From NCBI RefSeq assembly GCF_026914265.1, contig NC_069124.1, positions 33,087,249 through 33,151,248 on the forward strand: a DNA stretch of 64,000 bases. The letters are read 5' to 3'. A program made the translations under genes and the position numbers. This document shows positions 48,606 to 61,143 of this stretch, one piece after another. Every line of letters begins with the position of its first letter. The first letter of the stretch is position 1. The stretch is from Mya arenaria. Lineage: Eukaryota > Mollusca > Bivalvia > Myida > Myidae. The notes under the pieces are model-generated. The model saw only the letters and a program-made list of their open reading frames with translations. It was not told the DNA's origin and did not search any database.

Positions 48606-50900
48606 AATCATTTAATATAACGAGGACTTTTTTAAAGAATGTTTTGTATTTTAATAAAATATTGAGCCTATAATTATATAATATAATTAGCAATATCAAC
48701 GTGACGTCGTATTTTCCGCTTCCATATTCTGAACATTGGTAATACCACCTCAGTCAAATGGATATAACTCCCGCAAACATTTATAATAACTGCCGAACAT
48801 GGTAACAAAATAATAATGAATACTTTTTCTATCCACTGGAGTACAGATTTTATTTAATTCTGTGAAAATGTAAAACGTGCAAAATGAATCGAACGCATAT
48901 TTTTGGTAATCTGCCGTTTTTCTGCCGGTTTTGAGACGTTATGACTGACATCTTATACTTCCGTTTTCGGCTATTTAAAATCGTTTTAATTAAGGCTTTA
49001 TGGTTGTTGATGAACATTGCTGTTTATGGTTTAGAAGCCAAATAAATTACAAAATAAATATAAAAAACTCGCAATTTAAAAGCTCATACCTGGTACATCT
49101 GTGAACAAGATCGTTTATACCACATGTTTGCGTTTATGTCACTTGTGAAAACACCGTTTTATAATCACGGGATTGCAGAAAATAACTAGTTATGTCCTAC
49201 ACTCCAAGAATCTAGTACAGAAAAAGCTGGTTTTTTTGTGTTATGTAAAGAATAAAAAGGTAAAAGGGCAACAGTTTTTGGGCATGTTTCTGGTCCCGAC
49301 CCAGCTGGATCAAATTGAAGAAATGAAAATAATTTACGCAACTAACCAATGTTGTTTGCCGACCTCTCAGGTCAAGTATTCCCGTGGACCAAGATTCAAT
49401 AAAGATTGCTATTAGATCGTAAATTTCCAAGCGTGACACCGTTTTGGGCGTTGCAAAAAAGATATGGTAAGAACATTTATCGTATATATTATGTCCATAG
49501 TTTTATATTGTCCCCGAACACTCTAAAGAAGCGTGTGGTGGGTGTTTTAGATATATGTGTTATAGAAACATTGCCCTGAGTATGTAATAGTTAGATCACA
49601 TGAATTAAAATCTTAATGAATAAGAATAGGCAAGCAAACAAGTCCTTCTTAATCATAAGAATTTTAATTCAGGTCATTTAACTGATTTAGAATACAACCT
49701 CATTGGCTTACACAATGTAAACGCAAAATTTGACACAGGGATTGTGCATCGGATGAGTTGGCGGACCTTTAAATACCCACGAAAGTTGAAAGTCTTCATG
49801 ATTAAGCCTAGAACTTAATTGCAATTTCATTTGCAGCAAATTTAGATTGTATTCGAATAAAAAAATACATAGCAAAGCAGATTTTCAAAGTAATATTCTG
49901 CGATTTTTATGAATGCTCAAAGCTGGAGAAAAACGTTGTTTTTTATAATCAGTTTTGCGTGCCCTAAGGTTACCTTGTGGATTTAACCAGTTATGTCCAA
50001 AACAGTGGTATCAGATGTCCCTGATCTTCAAAACAACCGTGTCCCAACGTCAAAACTGACAGGTCACAGAATTAGGCATCACAATATAGCACGCCGGAGA
50101 CAAACACACTGATATCGTTGCAAGTGAAGACATCGAAGTGGATTTGGAAACCGGATTTACATGAGTCAACGTCGTCAGTCAGCTGAGATCATGATTTTGT
50201 TGACAAAAGAAATCATTGGATCTCAATTGTAATGCTGTGTCTGCGGTCACGATCATCGTGTCATAAATATCCCCCGGTTACTTCCGAACTGCCGAATGAC
50301 TCATTGCCGAATTTCGAAATGCGTTTTAACAGTAATCTGGTCGGAACGGATACTTTTAATGATATAGTTCTATTAAGCTAAATTTGATTGTAATATTTCA
50401 TATTTAATAATAATATCTTGATTTTTATTTTAGGTAAATAATTCTCTTACAGCAAAGAATATAGAAATTTTGACTCATTTATTAATTATATTATCTTGAT
50501 TTTTATTTTAAGTAAAAACTGTCTTACAGCAAATATTCCCCATCTTTATTTATTAAACCACCATGTATATAACAAATCCAATGTGAATACCGTAAATGCT
50601 TTACATTATAAACAATGCAAAAACAGAGAAAGTATGAAGAAAATAAATGACAAAATGAGCAATAAGGTATGTATAATGCAAAGCACATTAAATAAAATTA
50701 GCACTATTCAAATGTAAACAAACAACAAACAATTCCACAGTTGCATATCAATAAAACAATACTTTATATCGATTATATGTTCGAAATTTCAATGTAATTA
50801 CCCTGCCTTTTGTTCATATACATATTTTTTTGCATTCAATACACGAATCATGTGATGTTTTTGGTCATACATTCAATACGCACTCATCAAGCACCGTGAA
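48606..50900. other. Intergenic, no gene recognised
   Basis: AT-rich. A direct duplication of about 75 bp (ATTATATTATCTTGATTTTT and the preceding TTAATAATAATATCTTGATT) lies at 50400-50540. No exon recognised. Confidence 0.5.
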
Positions 50901-50903
50901 ACT

Positions 50904-51230
50904 CAATCGGAATACCTCGGCCATTTTCGGAATACGTCAGCCCTTTTCGGAACAACTCGGCAGTTTTTCGACAGCGAAAAACACATTTGGGCCTTCCGTT
51001 GGTGGAAGTGTGCGCGCATTTCCACAAAACAGAAAGTAGGATTTGTCAGTTTTGGGTTCTTTTCATATATTTTACCATAAACTGCCAAACTCCGAGCTCG
51101 TAATTTCATCTTACATTGAGCAAAGACAAATAAGTTGTTATGTATTGAAAAAATATCGATTTCTGACGATGTAAACCGTCCTTATACCACCGAGTTTTTT
51201 TTGCTGGAAAATGGCCGAGGTTTTCCGAAA
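50904..51230. mobile_element. MITE family B, diverged copy
   Basis: Left end CAATCGGAATACCTCGGCCA, right end TGGCCGAGGTTTTCCGAAAT, inverted to each other; interior unlike the 339-bp copies. Related to 52703-53041 and 63001-63339. Confidence 0.7.
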
Positions 51231-51894
51231 TAATTCATATATTATAAATACAAATAAATAAACAGTGAAAGATGTCTCTTGAATAAACTGATTAATAAAC
51301 ATTGGTAGTGTCGAGAGGACGTTGTGCGATATCTAAAATTATTATAAAAAGTGAGCTGCGACATACAGAAATAGGTCACATGGTTAATATGACATCACTG
51401 CCTTCAGTGCGGCATTTCCATTGCAGTATTTATAGTGTAAGGATACTTAAAATTTAATGGTATTTCTTTAATAAGCTGTTGTTATGTGTCAAGTTATCCG
51501 ATATGATGCCAAAAGTTGACAATTCAAATTTTACTACATGCTCCATTTCTGTTTGTTGTGGTGACGTCACTAGGATCATGACGTCAATATATCATACAAC
51601 CATACTGAACAACTAGTTTCTCGCGTTACATGTCCTCCAGCAGTGCCACTGATATCCGAATTCGAATAAGCTATAATGATCCTAATGTTTAGTTTGTGTG
51701 AAGTTGCAGCACTGTGGAAGCGATAGTTACGACTGTAATATTGACAAAATCACAGCACATGACGTAGTAAGATAATAACCACATGAAAATTCTATCCAAG
51801 AATAACTGTAGCCAAAATGTCCTTGAAGACATCGTTGTTGTGTAGATATCGGAGCCTCTTAATGTTTCTCTAGCTATCTGAGTTTGTGGCTATT

Positions 51895-52374
51895 ACAGTG
51901 TGTGTTTTCCACGTGATAAATTACGTCGTATATGCTACGACGGAAGTCAAAAAATGCTTAAAATGAAGACTTAAATCAAAGATAACTTTTCATTTACAAC
52001 ACCATTTTAAATGAAATAAAGGGCAGTCTATGCAGCTTAAAGAGCCCCGCATTTGTTTTATTTCCGAAATTTGATGAGGTCATTAGTTTCATCAAACACA
52101 AACCTGTTTCTAAAATAATGTTTTGACAGTGCTCCGTCAGACGGCCGTATTGTGAAAAGGTTTGTTGAAGTGTTTTAAGAAACTAAACAAAATATCATAT
52201 TTTGGTAAAAGACCGAAGATGGGGCTCCGTAAGCGGCGTAGACTGCGCTATGTTTTATTTAAAATGGTGAAGAAATAGTGAAGTTATCTTTGTTTCAAGT
52301 CTTTTTTCAAATCAAAATATTGCCTTCCGACGTAGCATTTATGACGCAATTTACCACGTGGTATACACACTCTG
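51895..52374. mobile_element. Family E inverted pair (foldback element)
   Basis: 51895-52050 and 52221-52374 are inverted copies about 155 bp long with about 170 bp between them. Outer ends TGTGTTTTCCACGTGATAAA and CACGTGGTATACACACTC; inner ends AAAGAGCCCCGC and GGGGCTCCGT. A single arm is at 40441-40592. Confidence 0.8.
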
Positions 52375-52611
52375 TATTAAACGTGTAGTTACTTTATAAC
52401 AAACTAGTATCTCATACACACGGAAGTAAATCGGCCAATCATCCACAGCCGAGATATCGTCCTTTTATCAATATGACAGGGGCTTATTCTAAGAATGCTC
52501 TTTCTGACGTTATGGTAATATAACCAACAGAAGCTTCTCTGGATGTCTATGCGTTGTATGTTGTAATGGTCCCATCAATGTTTGCAGTCTTGTACATATT
52601 ATATACATGTA

Positions 52612-53134
52612 CAGTCGAACCCCGTTCGCTCGAACTCGCTTGGTTCGAATTCCTCGTTTACTCGAACTAGATGTAAATGATCGATTTCTTCATACTGAAG
52701 GTACATTCGGAGCTCCTCGGCCATTTTTATCGAAAACAACCTCGGATGTATTTGGACGGTTTACATACTCAAAAAAATGGTACGTTTAAGTCCACTGCAA
52801 GAAGATCGCGGAGTGATTTTATTTAGCAGTTAAACTTTATGACTTTACTCTTGGAAATCTTAATTATGTTTGCAATAATATATTTCACTGGCAATCAATT
52901 TAAACTTAGATCAATAAATACAATTCTAAAACACTACATTTCATAAATGATATAATTCAAAAATTTACGAACTACTTTAACCGATGTACCGGCATACATC
53001 CGAGGTTGTTTTCGATAAAAATGGCCGAGGTGTTCCGAATGACTGAAGGTAAATAATCCCGCTTCGCTCGAGTTTTCCGAGGCTCGATGTATTTTTGCCG
53101 GTCCCTTGGAGTTCGAGTCAACGGGGTTCGACTG
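52612..53134. mobile_element. Terminal inverted-repeat element (CAGTCGAACCCCGTT) interrupted by family B
   Basis: Ends CAGTCGAACCCCGTTCGCTC and GAGTCAACGGGGTTCGACTG are inverted, flanked on both sides by TACATGTA. Ends of the CAGTCGAACC type are common in pogo/Tc1-mariner-like non-autonomous elements. Without the 339-bp insert it would be only about 175 bp long. Confidence 0.8.
52703..53041. mobile_element. MITE family B, 339 bp with 10-bp target duplication
   Basis: Inverted ends CATTCGGAGCTCCTCGGCCA and TGGCCGAGGTGTTCCGAATG. ACTGAAGGTA flanks it on both sides (52693-52702 and 53042-53051). It is nested in the element at 52612-53134. A 10-bp duplication fits Mutator-like transposition. Confidence 0.88.
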
Positions 53135-53656
53135 TACATGTATATATTTACGTGCCCTCTATCTAAAAACTTAGATGTGATTTACCTGCAAAGAAAAAAC
53201 CCAGTTTTGTATAAATGCATGTTTTTGGTTAATTTTATCTATTACAATATGCCGATTTTTCACAACTATGTTAAAGTTAACAACGTCAGTAACGACATCG
53301 TTGTTAACTATTAAACGTGAAAACAAGTACAGCTGAAACTGATTTCTTAAATCCTGCTCGGAACACGGCAGGGAGGGGGGGGGGGGGGTAAGCTTATTTA
53401 CCCTCGCCATTGGGCAATACCCATTCGGCGAGCATAACAGATCACAAGTGTATCAATTTATCTTCCAGAGCAGTAAAGATATGCAAGTTAACAACGGTGA
53501 CGTTAACAACGGTGTTTACTTTAACAAAGTTCTCAATAAGCGACCCATTGTAAGACAAGGCCTTGACACAAGTAAAGAGATATATTAGAATAGTATTTTT
53601 GGATATCTAGAGTAACCACTTCAATATTGAAAGAAATCTTACAATAAGAATGGCTA

Positions 53657-53870
53657 TTAAAGCTGCACTCTCACAGATTTACAGTTTTGACTTTTCATTT
53701 TTTAGTTGTTATAAAATCAGCTGATTTTGGTATCAATGCCTTCAATTCAGTCATGTAAGATAAACAATCTTGTATCACTGTTTCCCAGACATTAAATCAT
53801 AAATTGCCTCGATCCAAGACAAAAATAAAGAAGTTGTCAAAACGGTCAATATGTGAGAGTGCGGCTTTAT
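53657..53870. mobile_element. Foldback MITE family A, short copy
   Basis: Left TTAAAGCTGCACTCTCACAG, right ATGTGAGAGTGCGGCTTTA; the centre is shortened. Confidence 0.85.
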
Positions 53871-54159
53871 TGTGATTTCTTTCAGAAAATTAATGTCAGA
53901 AAAGGATGCTGAAAAAGTTATTAATTTAAATAGATTTATTTAAATTGTATTGACATCTTTTCAAAAAAACATAGCTGTCCCAAGCTTTTAATTATGCATG
54001 CATCCTTATCTCGTATGTATACAAATTCTGTAAATAATGTGAATTGCATTCCGAAATTAGCTTGAATTATGATAGTTATGCCATACAAAACAAGATTTAA
54101 CCATGAAGCCTGGTTCATTTTTTTTGTTTGTGTGTTTCGTACACATTCTTTGTAAATAT

Positions 54160-54426
54160 TTGTACCCATTACCGGTACAGCCTGGTGGGGGTGCACCCGG
54201 CGTCCCCCCCCCCAAAAAAAAAAGCAAAATCGCCCAAGTTAACTTTTTATGTCAATATATGAGAAAATACACTCAAAATGCACCATATAGGTCTAGAATG
54301 TTTTACAATTTTCTTGGGGGAGAGCCAACGAACCACCCTGTCACAAATAAACTAAATTAATTTTGGTTCTGAGGGAGGGGCGCAAGTTACGCCACCTCTA
54401 ACATTTAATCCTGGAGCCGCCCCTGT
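54160..54426. mobile_element. Probable interspersed repeat, class unknown
   Basis: Bounded by ACCGGTACAGCCTGGTGGGG with a C run and A run, and by TCCTGGAGCCGCCCCTG, wording often seen at the edge of invertebrate repeats. No ends or coding part identified. Confidence 0.4.
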
Positions 54427-55104
54427 TATCACATACCACAATGGGGATTTTGCGCAGAGTTAATAAAACAGAGAATAAAACCCAACAGATATTGATGATT
54501 TGTTTTCACCCTTTGACGTTATTTCACAATGCAAAACGTACACTAACTACGTCTTTATGACGTAAGAAAACTATCTTTACAACATTATATCAATAAAGTC
54601 TCTTTGTGTGTATATGACAATGATAAATTAAAATAGTTAAGATTGTTAAGATTAAATCAGATAATTAGATCTCAAAAGAATCGCAATAACAAAAAGTAAA
54701 CACTGAAACCGCATTTACGTACGTCATAAGATGGTAGCCAGATGTCTTGTCAAATTATATTTAAATAAACAGAAGAATGTATTTTATGTAAAATATTGAG
54801 CCAAAAATAGAATTAGGAATATAACTTTGCAATGATTTAATTCTAATAGCATTTAATCCCATTTTTCGGAACATCATCCAAGATTGGTTCAACTTGTTAG
54901 ACTAAGATTGTTCTGTCCTGAACGAACAGCAATTTAAATATGAAACGATTGGAACTACAATGAAAACAAGCAAATTCGTTGAATTGATATCCCCCGCCTG
55001 ATTGGGCTAAGTCAAGGAATGGAAATCAATTGTTGGTGAAATAATTATATATGAGTTTGAGTTTGATTGCAATTGTTTGAAAAAAAATAATATTGTATAT
55101 AATG
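54427..55104. other. Intergenic, no gene recognised
   Basis: AT-rich; nothing recognisable. Confidence 0.5.
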
Positions 55105-56575
55105 TAGCATTTAGAATTGACCAAAAACCTAGTTTATGACTAGTCTATGTTACCCAGTTCCAAACTTATCTAAGATTTTATCAAGGCAAACATTCTGATC
55201 AATTTTCATGAAGATTGGTCCAGATTTATTGCAAAAAATATAGCCTCTAGAGTGTCCAAAGTATTTTTTAAGATTTGACCCTCTGACCTCATTTTTGACC
55301 CCACATAATCTACTAGTTTCAAACTATTCCAAGATTTCGTCGAGGCAAACATTCTGATTAAGTTTCATGGAAATTAGAGCAGATGTATTGCCATTAGAGT
55401 GTTCCCAAGATTTCTGTAAGATATGACCTAGTGACCTACTTTTTGTCCCCATATGACCAATTTTAAAATTATTGTAAGAGTTCATTAAGTTTGGTTTGGG
55501 ACACATTTTTTTCAAAGATTTCACCTACTGACCTGGTTTCTGACCCCATGTGACACAGTTTCGAACTATTCAACAACAATCAAGGAAACCAGTTTTATTA
55601 AAATTCATGAATATTAGGTTGCCTCTAGTGTGTTTCCAATCTTTTTTTTTAAATCTGACCTATTGACCTTGTTTTTGACCCATATTACCCACTTTTAAAA
55701 TGCAGTTGAAATTTAACTTAAATCTAACCATGTTTGAAAATAATCTAACCAATCACCACCATAAAATAGTTTCAGATAAGATTTTTGAAAGATTTGGCCT
55801 AGTGACCTATTTATTTTATTATATGTGACCAAGTTGAAAATATGTCCAAGAGTTCATCAAGGAAAATTTTCTGATCAAGTTTCATGAATATTAGACCATA
55901 CATAATGCCTCTAATGTGTTTCAGAGATTTTTCTATGATTCGACCTCATGACCTAGTTTTTGACCCCATGTGCCCCACTTTACTAGCGGTCCATATTTCA
56001 TCAAGGGGTACATCAAGACCAAGTTTGAACATAATCCAACCAATCATTTCAATTCCGGACCAAAAATTTCTAAGATTTGACCTAGTGACCTTATTTTCGA
56101 TCATATGTGACCAAGTTTTAAATAAGTCCAAGATTTCATCAAGGAAAACATTCTGATTAAGTTTTATGAATATTCGACCATATATAATGCCTCTAGTATG
56201 TTTCAAAGATTTTACTAAGATTTGACCTAGTGACCTTATTTTCGATCATATGTGACCCAGTTTCATTTACGACTAAGAGTTCATCAAGGAAAACATTCAG
56301 ATTAAAATTCATGAATATTTGACCATATATAATGCCTATAGTATGTATCAAAGATTTTTCTAAGATTTCACCTAGTCACCTAGTTTTTGACCCCATGTGA
56401 CCCACTTTTACAAGTGGTCGAGATTTGATCCAGGGGAACATTCTGACCAAGTTTGAACATTTTCTGATCAATGCCTACCAAGATATGGTACCGGACGGAC
56501 GGAAGGACGGAATTACAGACGGACAACGCCAAAACAATATCCCCCTCCCGAAATCTTCGATTCGGCCGGGGAAAA
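55105..56575. mobile_element. Tandem-core interspersed element (GACCTAGTGACC type)
   Basis: Degenerate units of about 150 bp with GACCTAGTGACCT, TTTTTGACCCCATGTGACC, TTCATCAAGG, ACATTCTGATCAAGTTTCAT and AATGCCTCTAG. The last unit is followed by GGACGGACGGAAGGACGG, then ATATCCCCCTCCCG and TTCGGCCGGGG. The layout parallels the element at 35427-36688 but the units are unrelated. It resembles a very abundant bivalve repeat. No coding part. Confidence 0.78.
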
Positions 56576-57540
56576 CAACCAATGAAAATGCAATGAAAAC
56601 AAACAATGCAAATTTTCATGAAAAAACACATAAGGGAAACTACCATAAAAACAAAAACAATGACAACTTTAATGAAAACAAACAATGGTAATTTCCAGGA
56701 AACTACCATAAAAACAAATAAGTGAAATGTCCATGACGACAAACAAAAGAAACAAGGGTAACTACAATAAAGCAAACAATGGAAACTGCTGATGAAAACT
56801 GCCAAGAAAACAAATGATGGAAACTGCCATGAAAACAAATGATGGAAACTGCCATGAAAACAAAAAATGGAAACTGCCATGAAAACAAATGATGGAAACT
56901 GCCATGAAAACAAATGATGGAAACTGCCATGAAAACAAATGATGGAAACTGCCATGAAAACAAAAAATGGAAACTGCCATGAAAACAAATGATGGAAACT
57001 GCCATGAAAACAAATGATGGCAACTGCCATGAAAACAAATGATGGAAACTGCCATGAAAACAAATGATGGAAACTGCCATGAAAACAAAAAATGGAAACT
57101 GCCATGAAAACAAAAAATGGAAACTGCCATGAAAACAAATCAAGGAAACTGCCATGAAAACAAATGATGGAAACTGCCATGAAAACAAATGATGGAAACT
57201 GCCATGATAACAAATGATGGAAACTGCCATGAAAACAAATGATGGAAACTGCCATGAAAACAAATGATGGAAACTGCCATGAAAACAAATGATGGAAACT
57301 GTCATGCAAACAAATGATGGCAATTGCCATGAAAACAAAAAAAGGGAAACTGCCATGAAAACAACAAAAAAATGGCAACTGCTATGAACACAAAAAAATG
57401 GAAGCTGCCATGAAAACATACAACGGAAGTTTCCAGAAAAACAAACAAGAGAAACTACCATGAAAACACACAAAGGAAACTGCGATGAAAACAAATAATG
57501 AAGACTGCCATTAAATAAAGGAAAGTACCATGAAATGAAA
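56576..57540. repeat. 25-bp minisatellite
   Basis: The core, 56790-57320, repeats AACTGCCATGAAAACAAATG plus ATGGA with little variation (AAAAATGGA variants); the flanks 56576-56790 and 57320-57540 are older, looser units. As 25 is not a multiple of three, the minus strand cycles through all three frames every 75 bp, and all three are open (332, 299 and 122 codons). It begins directly at the tail of the element at 55105-56575. Confidence 0.95.
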
Positions 57541-58950
57541 ATAACTTTACATAGCTGAGACCCTCCTTGTACAATACAATGTATGCAATTTATCGTACAC
57601 AATAATTGGTACGAAATGACAACTTATTTGTTCTTTGTCTTTTCTACCAAATTGACTTAATTGGAAATGTATGCACTTTTTTCGAAATAAGTATTCAGTG
57701 TTGAAAAAGGCATAAACATCGAGTTCATGACCTGACAATGACAAAAAAATCGTGTTTATTTGGAGTTAGTTAAGTTATACTAGCTGCATTGTTTTTGTAA
57801 GAATGAAATGAGCCGCACTGAGCGATTTCGGGCCTTCGCACATATATATGTTTTCTTATGTTTTAAGGTAATAGTATTTGAATTACATGACATTTCAAGA
57901 AGTAATTCTGAAAATTTCAAAATATTATCGACTGTATTGCGTAAGAAACGTGTTTACAAGTGAGACCATGTATTGCGCATTTTGAATAATAAAATTGACG
58001 TCATTCACATAACCTGACGAAAGTAAATTATTCAAATGACGTGCGAAATTAACGTATCAATATTAAAACTAGTTTATCATTTAAATTGATTTCTAAAACA
58101 CAAGAAATGAATGACGATTGTATCTTAATACCTCTGGCCGTTTTAAACACAGTCTATGAATGCAGTCAAAGTAAGTGGGGACGAATTCCGTGGTTGCTAT
58201 GGAAACATGAATAAAACAATGGTCATATATGGCCAGAAAAAGATGCATCAATGACAAACCTTCAAATTCTTTGGAAGAAATTGATATACATAGACCCCCA
58301 CCCCCATTATTTTTGGCATTTTTATTAATGATAATTTTATTTGAATGTAATAGTTTTGGCCGAAGTCCCAAAATCGCTCGATGCGGCTCATGTCCTGACC
58401 CTAAGCTTGTAAATACAATTTACAATTTACAGAAATAATATTCACTGAACACCCTTGACCTGCTTAATGTGTTGTTGCATTTTTCTTATGTCCGTAAATA
58501 AGTTTTCTTATGTCCGTAAATAATGATCGGGCGATCTATTTTCTGACTATAGTTTCAATTATCGTTATTCATAAAAACAATCGCTAGACAATGAGAGCAC
58601 TTAATTAAGATGAATAATGTTGCTACGGACGTCAATGTTATTAATCTCTGCGTGGTAAAACAGTGCAGTATTCATTAAAGTTCACACTAACATTTGCGAT
58701 ATTGACATATTTAAGTTTAACGCAATTCTTTACGATTAATAGCGCGCAATTTAGACGATTCGACAGATTCTCCATATAATGATTTATCGGCAGTTCTGTT
58801 TTCTTTTTGGAATAGAGCGCTCTTGTTTGCATGTAATAGACTCTCCTGATTTACGATATACATACCTTATTTGATAATCTTTAAGTTAAGTTTTATTCAA
58901 TTTATTACAAAGATAATTTATACTTGTGTTGAATAACTTTATTTCGTATA
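57541..58950. other. Intergenic, no gene recognised
   Basis: Contains a short tandem TTATGTCCGTAAATAA pair at 58487-58524. No exon recognised. Confidence 0.5.
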
Positions 58951-58955
58951 AATGT

Positions 58956-59288
58956 AATGCACCAGTCAATTGTAACCACGCCCCCCCCCCCCCCAGGTCC
59001 GGGGAATAGCGGAGACTTTGACTTTTGGTCCAGCCAACCCCGGCTAAAATCCCCATCCTGCGGGGACGAACAGATGGTAAAATCCCCGACAAATGCCCCC
59101 GCACCCCAGGGACCCTAGGTAAGGCCCGTTCCCCGCTATATTTAGCGCGAAGACAAAACCACCGCATTCACCCGGCACTGCGGGGCCACCTGAAAGGTAA
59201 AAAACCCGGCCCATTTCTCCGGCTATCCTCGGTATACCCCCGGACCTGGGGGGGGGGGGGGGCGTTGTTTCGATTGACTGGTGCATAA
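58956..59288. mobile_element. MITE family D (TGCACCAGTCAATTG ends), copy 1
   Basis: Ends ATGCACCAGTCAATTGTAAC and CGATTGACTGGTGCAT are inverted. GC-rich interior with C14 and G15 runs just inside the ends, and many GGGGAATAGCGG/CCCCGCTAT motifs. Copy 2 is at 63711-63955 in the opposite orientation. Confidence 0.85.
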
Positions 59289-59420
59289 TAAAATAATGGT
59301 ATATGATCAGATGGCTTTTTCGAGTTATGTTATTTTACGCATTTACACATTTTATCATGAGTTACTTTTGATATTAATTAACAATTGGACGAAAAACGGA
59401 AAATCAAGAACATATAGGAA

Positions 59421-60356
59421 AATAACAAGAGCTGTCGTAAGACAGCACGCACGACTATGCCGCTTTGACTTAGAAGTAAATACATTAATGATGTATGTGC
59501 CTGTCAAAAGCAATAAAATCAAATTAAAAAGTAAACAGTGACAATAACTATCGGGGACCAAAAAACAATCTCATGAAAGTTCTCTATAAACTCTTTATGA
59601 ATACCAAGTTTACTCGCAATATATCGACCCTTACTTAAGTTATTCAATACCAACCATTTTTTTATAAATAGTAGCTTTGACCTTGGCCTTGGGCCTATGG
59701 GCATCAAACGCAATCCCACGAAAGGTCTCCATAACCTCTTCCTTAATACCTAGTTTGGTTACTAGATATCAAACCTAGCTAAAATAATTCGATACATAAG
59801 ATGACTTAGACGGTGCCCTCCCACTAGCCCACCCAAACAATGACGCAAAGCATTCTTATAACTTGTTTCCCTTTGTGAAAATCTGGTTAAAAATATAAAA
59901 ATGTGCTTGTCAAAAGAAATCAAAAGAAAATAATAAAAACAAGTCAATCAAGGGCCATAATTGGTATTTAGGGTTTTAATGGAGTTATGTAACCTTATTG
60001 TAAGATGGTCGTCATTAATTGTGCGAAATATTAAGTCAATTGAAGAAGGGTATATAAAAAAATCATTAAAATCCAAACTTGCCCTAAAACTTTAGTGTAA
60101 GTTCCTATGTCAATCAGGGGCCAAAACTTGTATCAAGAATAATTATTATGGAGATATGTAACCTCATTATGTGATGGTCCGGACCAACTGCTGTCTGAAG
60201 TATTCAGGGAATTGAATGAATGGTATTGGACTTATGAGTGAAAATCCCAACTTGCCCTAAAACTTCAACCGGACGCCGACACCGGCGCCGACACCGACAC
60301 CGACGCCGGGGCGAGTAATATAGCCCTTCTTATTCTTCGAATAGTCGAGCTTAAAA
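59421..60356. mobile_element. Interspersed element starting AAGAGCTGTCGTAAGACAGC
   Basis: Starts with a small hairpin (GCTGTCGTAAGACAGC) followed by CGACTATGCCGC. Holds two imperfect units of about 165 bp (AACTTGCCCTAAAACTT recurs) and ends GCCGACACCGGCGCCGACAC then TTCTTCGAATAGTCGAGCTT. The layout suggests another tandem-core element. No coding part. Confidence 0.6.
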
Positions 60357-60760
60357 TTGTTTTCGAAGATAAGAAAACACAACAATTGTCTTGAAAAACA
60401 GAATTAAAGCAGGACTTTTTAACCTCGAACAAACAAAAATAATCAGGTCTCAATTTCTCGAATGATCTAAAGGAAGGGAGCTCAAAATAGGTTGAAGTTT
60501 TTTTTATTCTATTTCAGTGCATTATTATGTCTTACTCATTTAACTTTAATGATCAAAAGAAAAAAAACCATATGATTTGTGCACCGAACAGATAAAAACC
60601 ATATTAGCGACATTTTGGCGCTATTTCAAATGGGGAACTTGCGGTCATGTATGTTTTAATTAAAAAACAACATCATTTATACTGATTAAAGACAATTAAG
60701 TTGTACACAAAAGCTATTTAATGTTTTAATTATTACAGTCAAATGAGTTGAACATAATAA

Positions 60761-60761
<1 letters not shown>

Positions 60762-60822
<61 letters not shown>

Positions 60823-60896
60823 CATAGTAATAAAAAAATTTATTAAAATAAATAATAATAATAAAATAAATAAATAATAATAATAATAATAATGAT
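60762..60896. repeat. (AAT)n microsatellite
   Basis: Long AAT run interrupted by CATAGTAATAAAAAAATT and resuming as AATAATAAT. It makes a poly-Tyr open frame on the minus strand that is an artefact. Confidence 0.95.
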
Positions 60897-60946
60897 ATTA
60901 AGACTGCTAACAAAAGAGTAGATCGCAGATATTATATGTACGTTTG

Positions 60947-61143
60947 AAAACTGATGTTTTGTTGCTAAAAGCGTTACTTGCTCTTTAAGAAAAATGAAAA
61001 TTTTCGGCAGTTTACCAAACAATCGGGGTCTGTTCTGTTGTGAGTTCTCTTACATGACTGAATTGATTGCACTGGTGCCAAAATGAGCTGTTTTGAGACA
61101 AAAATTAAAAATGTCAAAACTGTTCATTTGTGAAAGTGCAGCT
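60947..61143. mobile_element. Foldback MITE family A, badly decayed copy
   Basis: GAAAACTGATGTTTTGTTGC at the left and TTCATTTGTGAAAGTGCAGCT at the right match the family; the middle is diverged. Confidence 0.55.

Noticed and set aside
56380..57602. Three long minus-strand frames (332, 299 and 122 codons) rich in Phe/Ser/His
   Set aside because: The 25-bp array opens all three frames equally, so none is favoured by coding.
60686..60913. 75-codon frame with poly-Tyr
   Set aside because: Read through an (AAT)n microsatellite.
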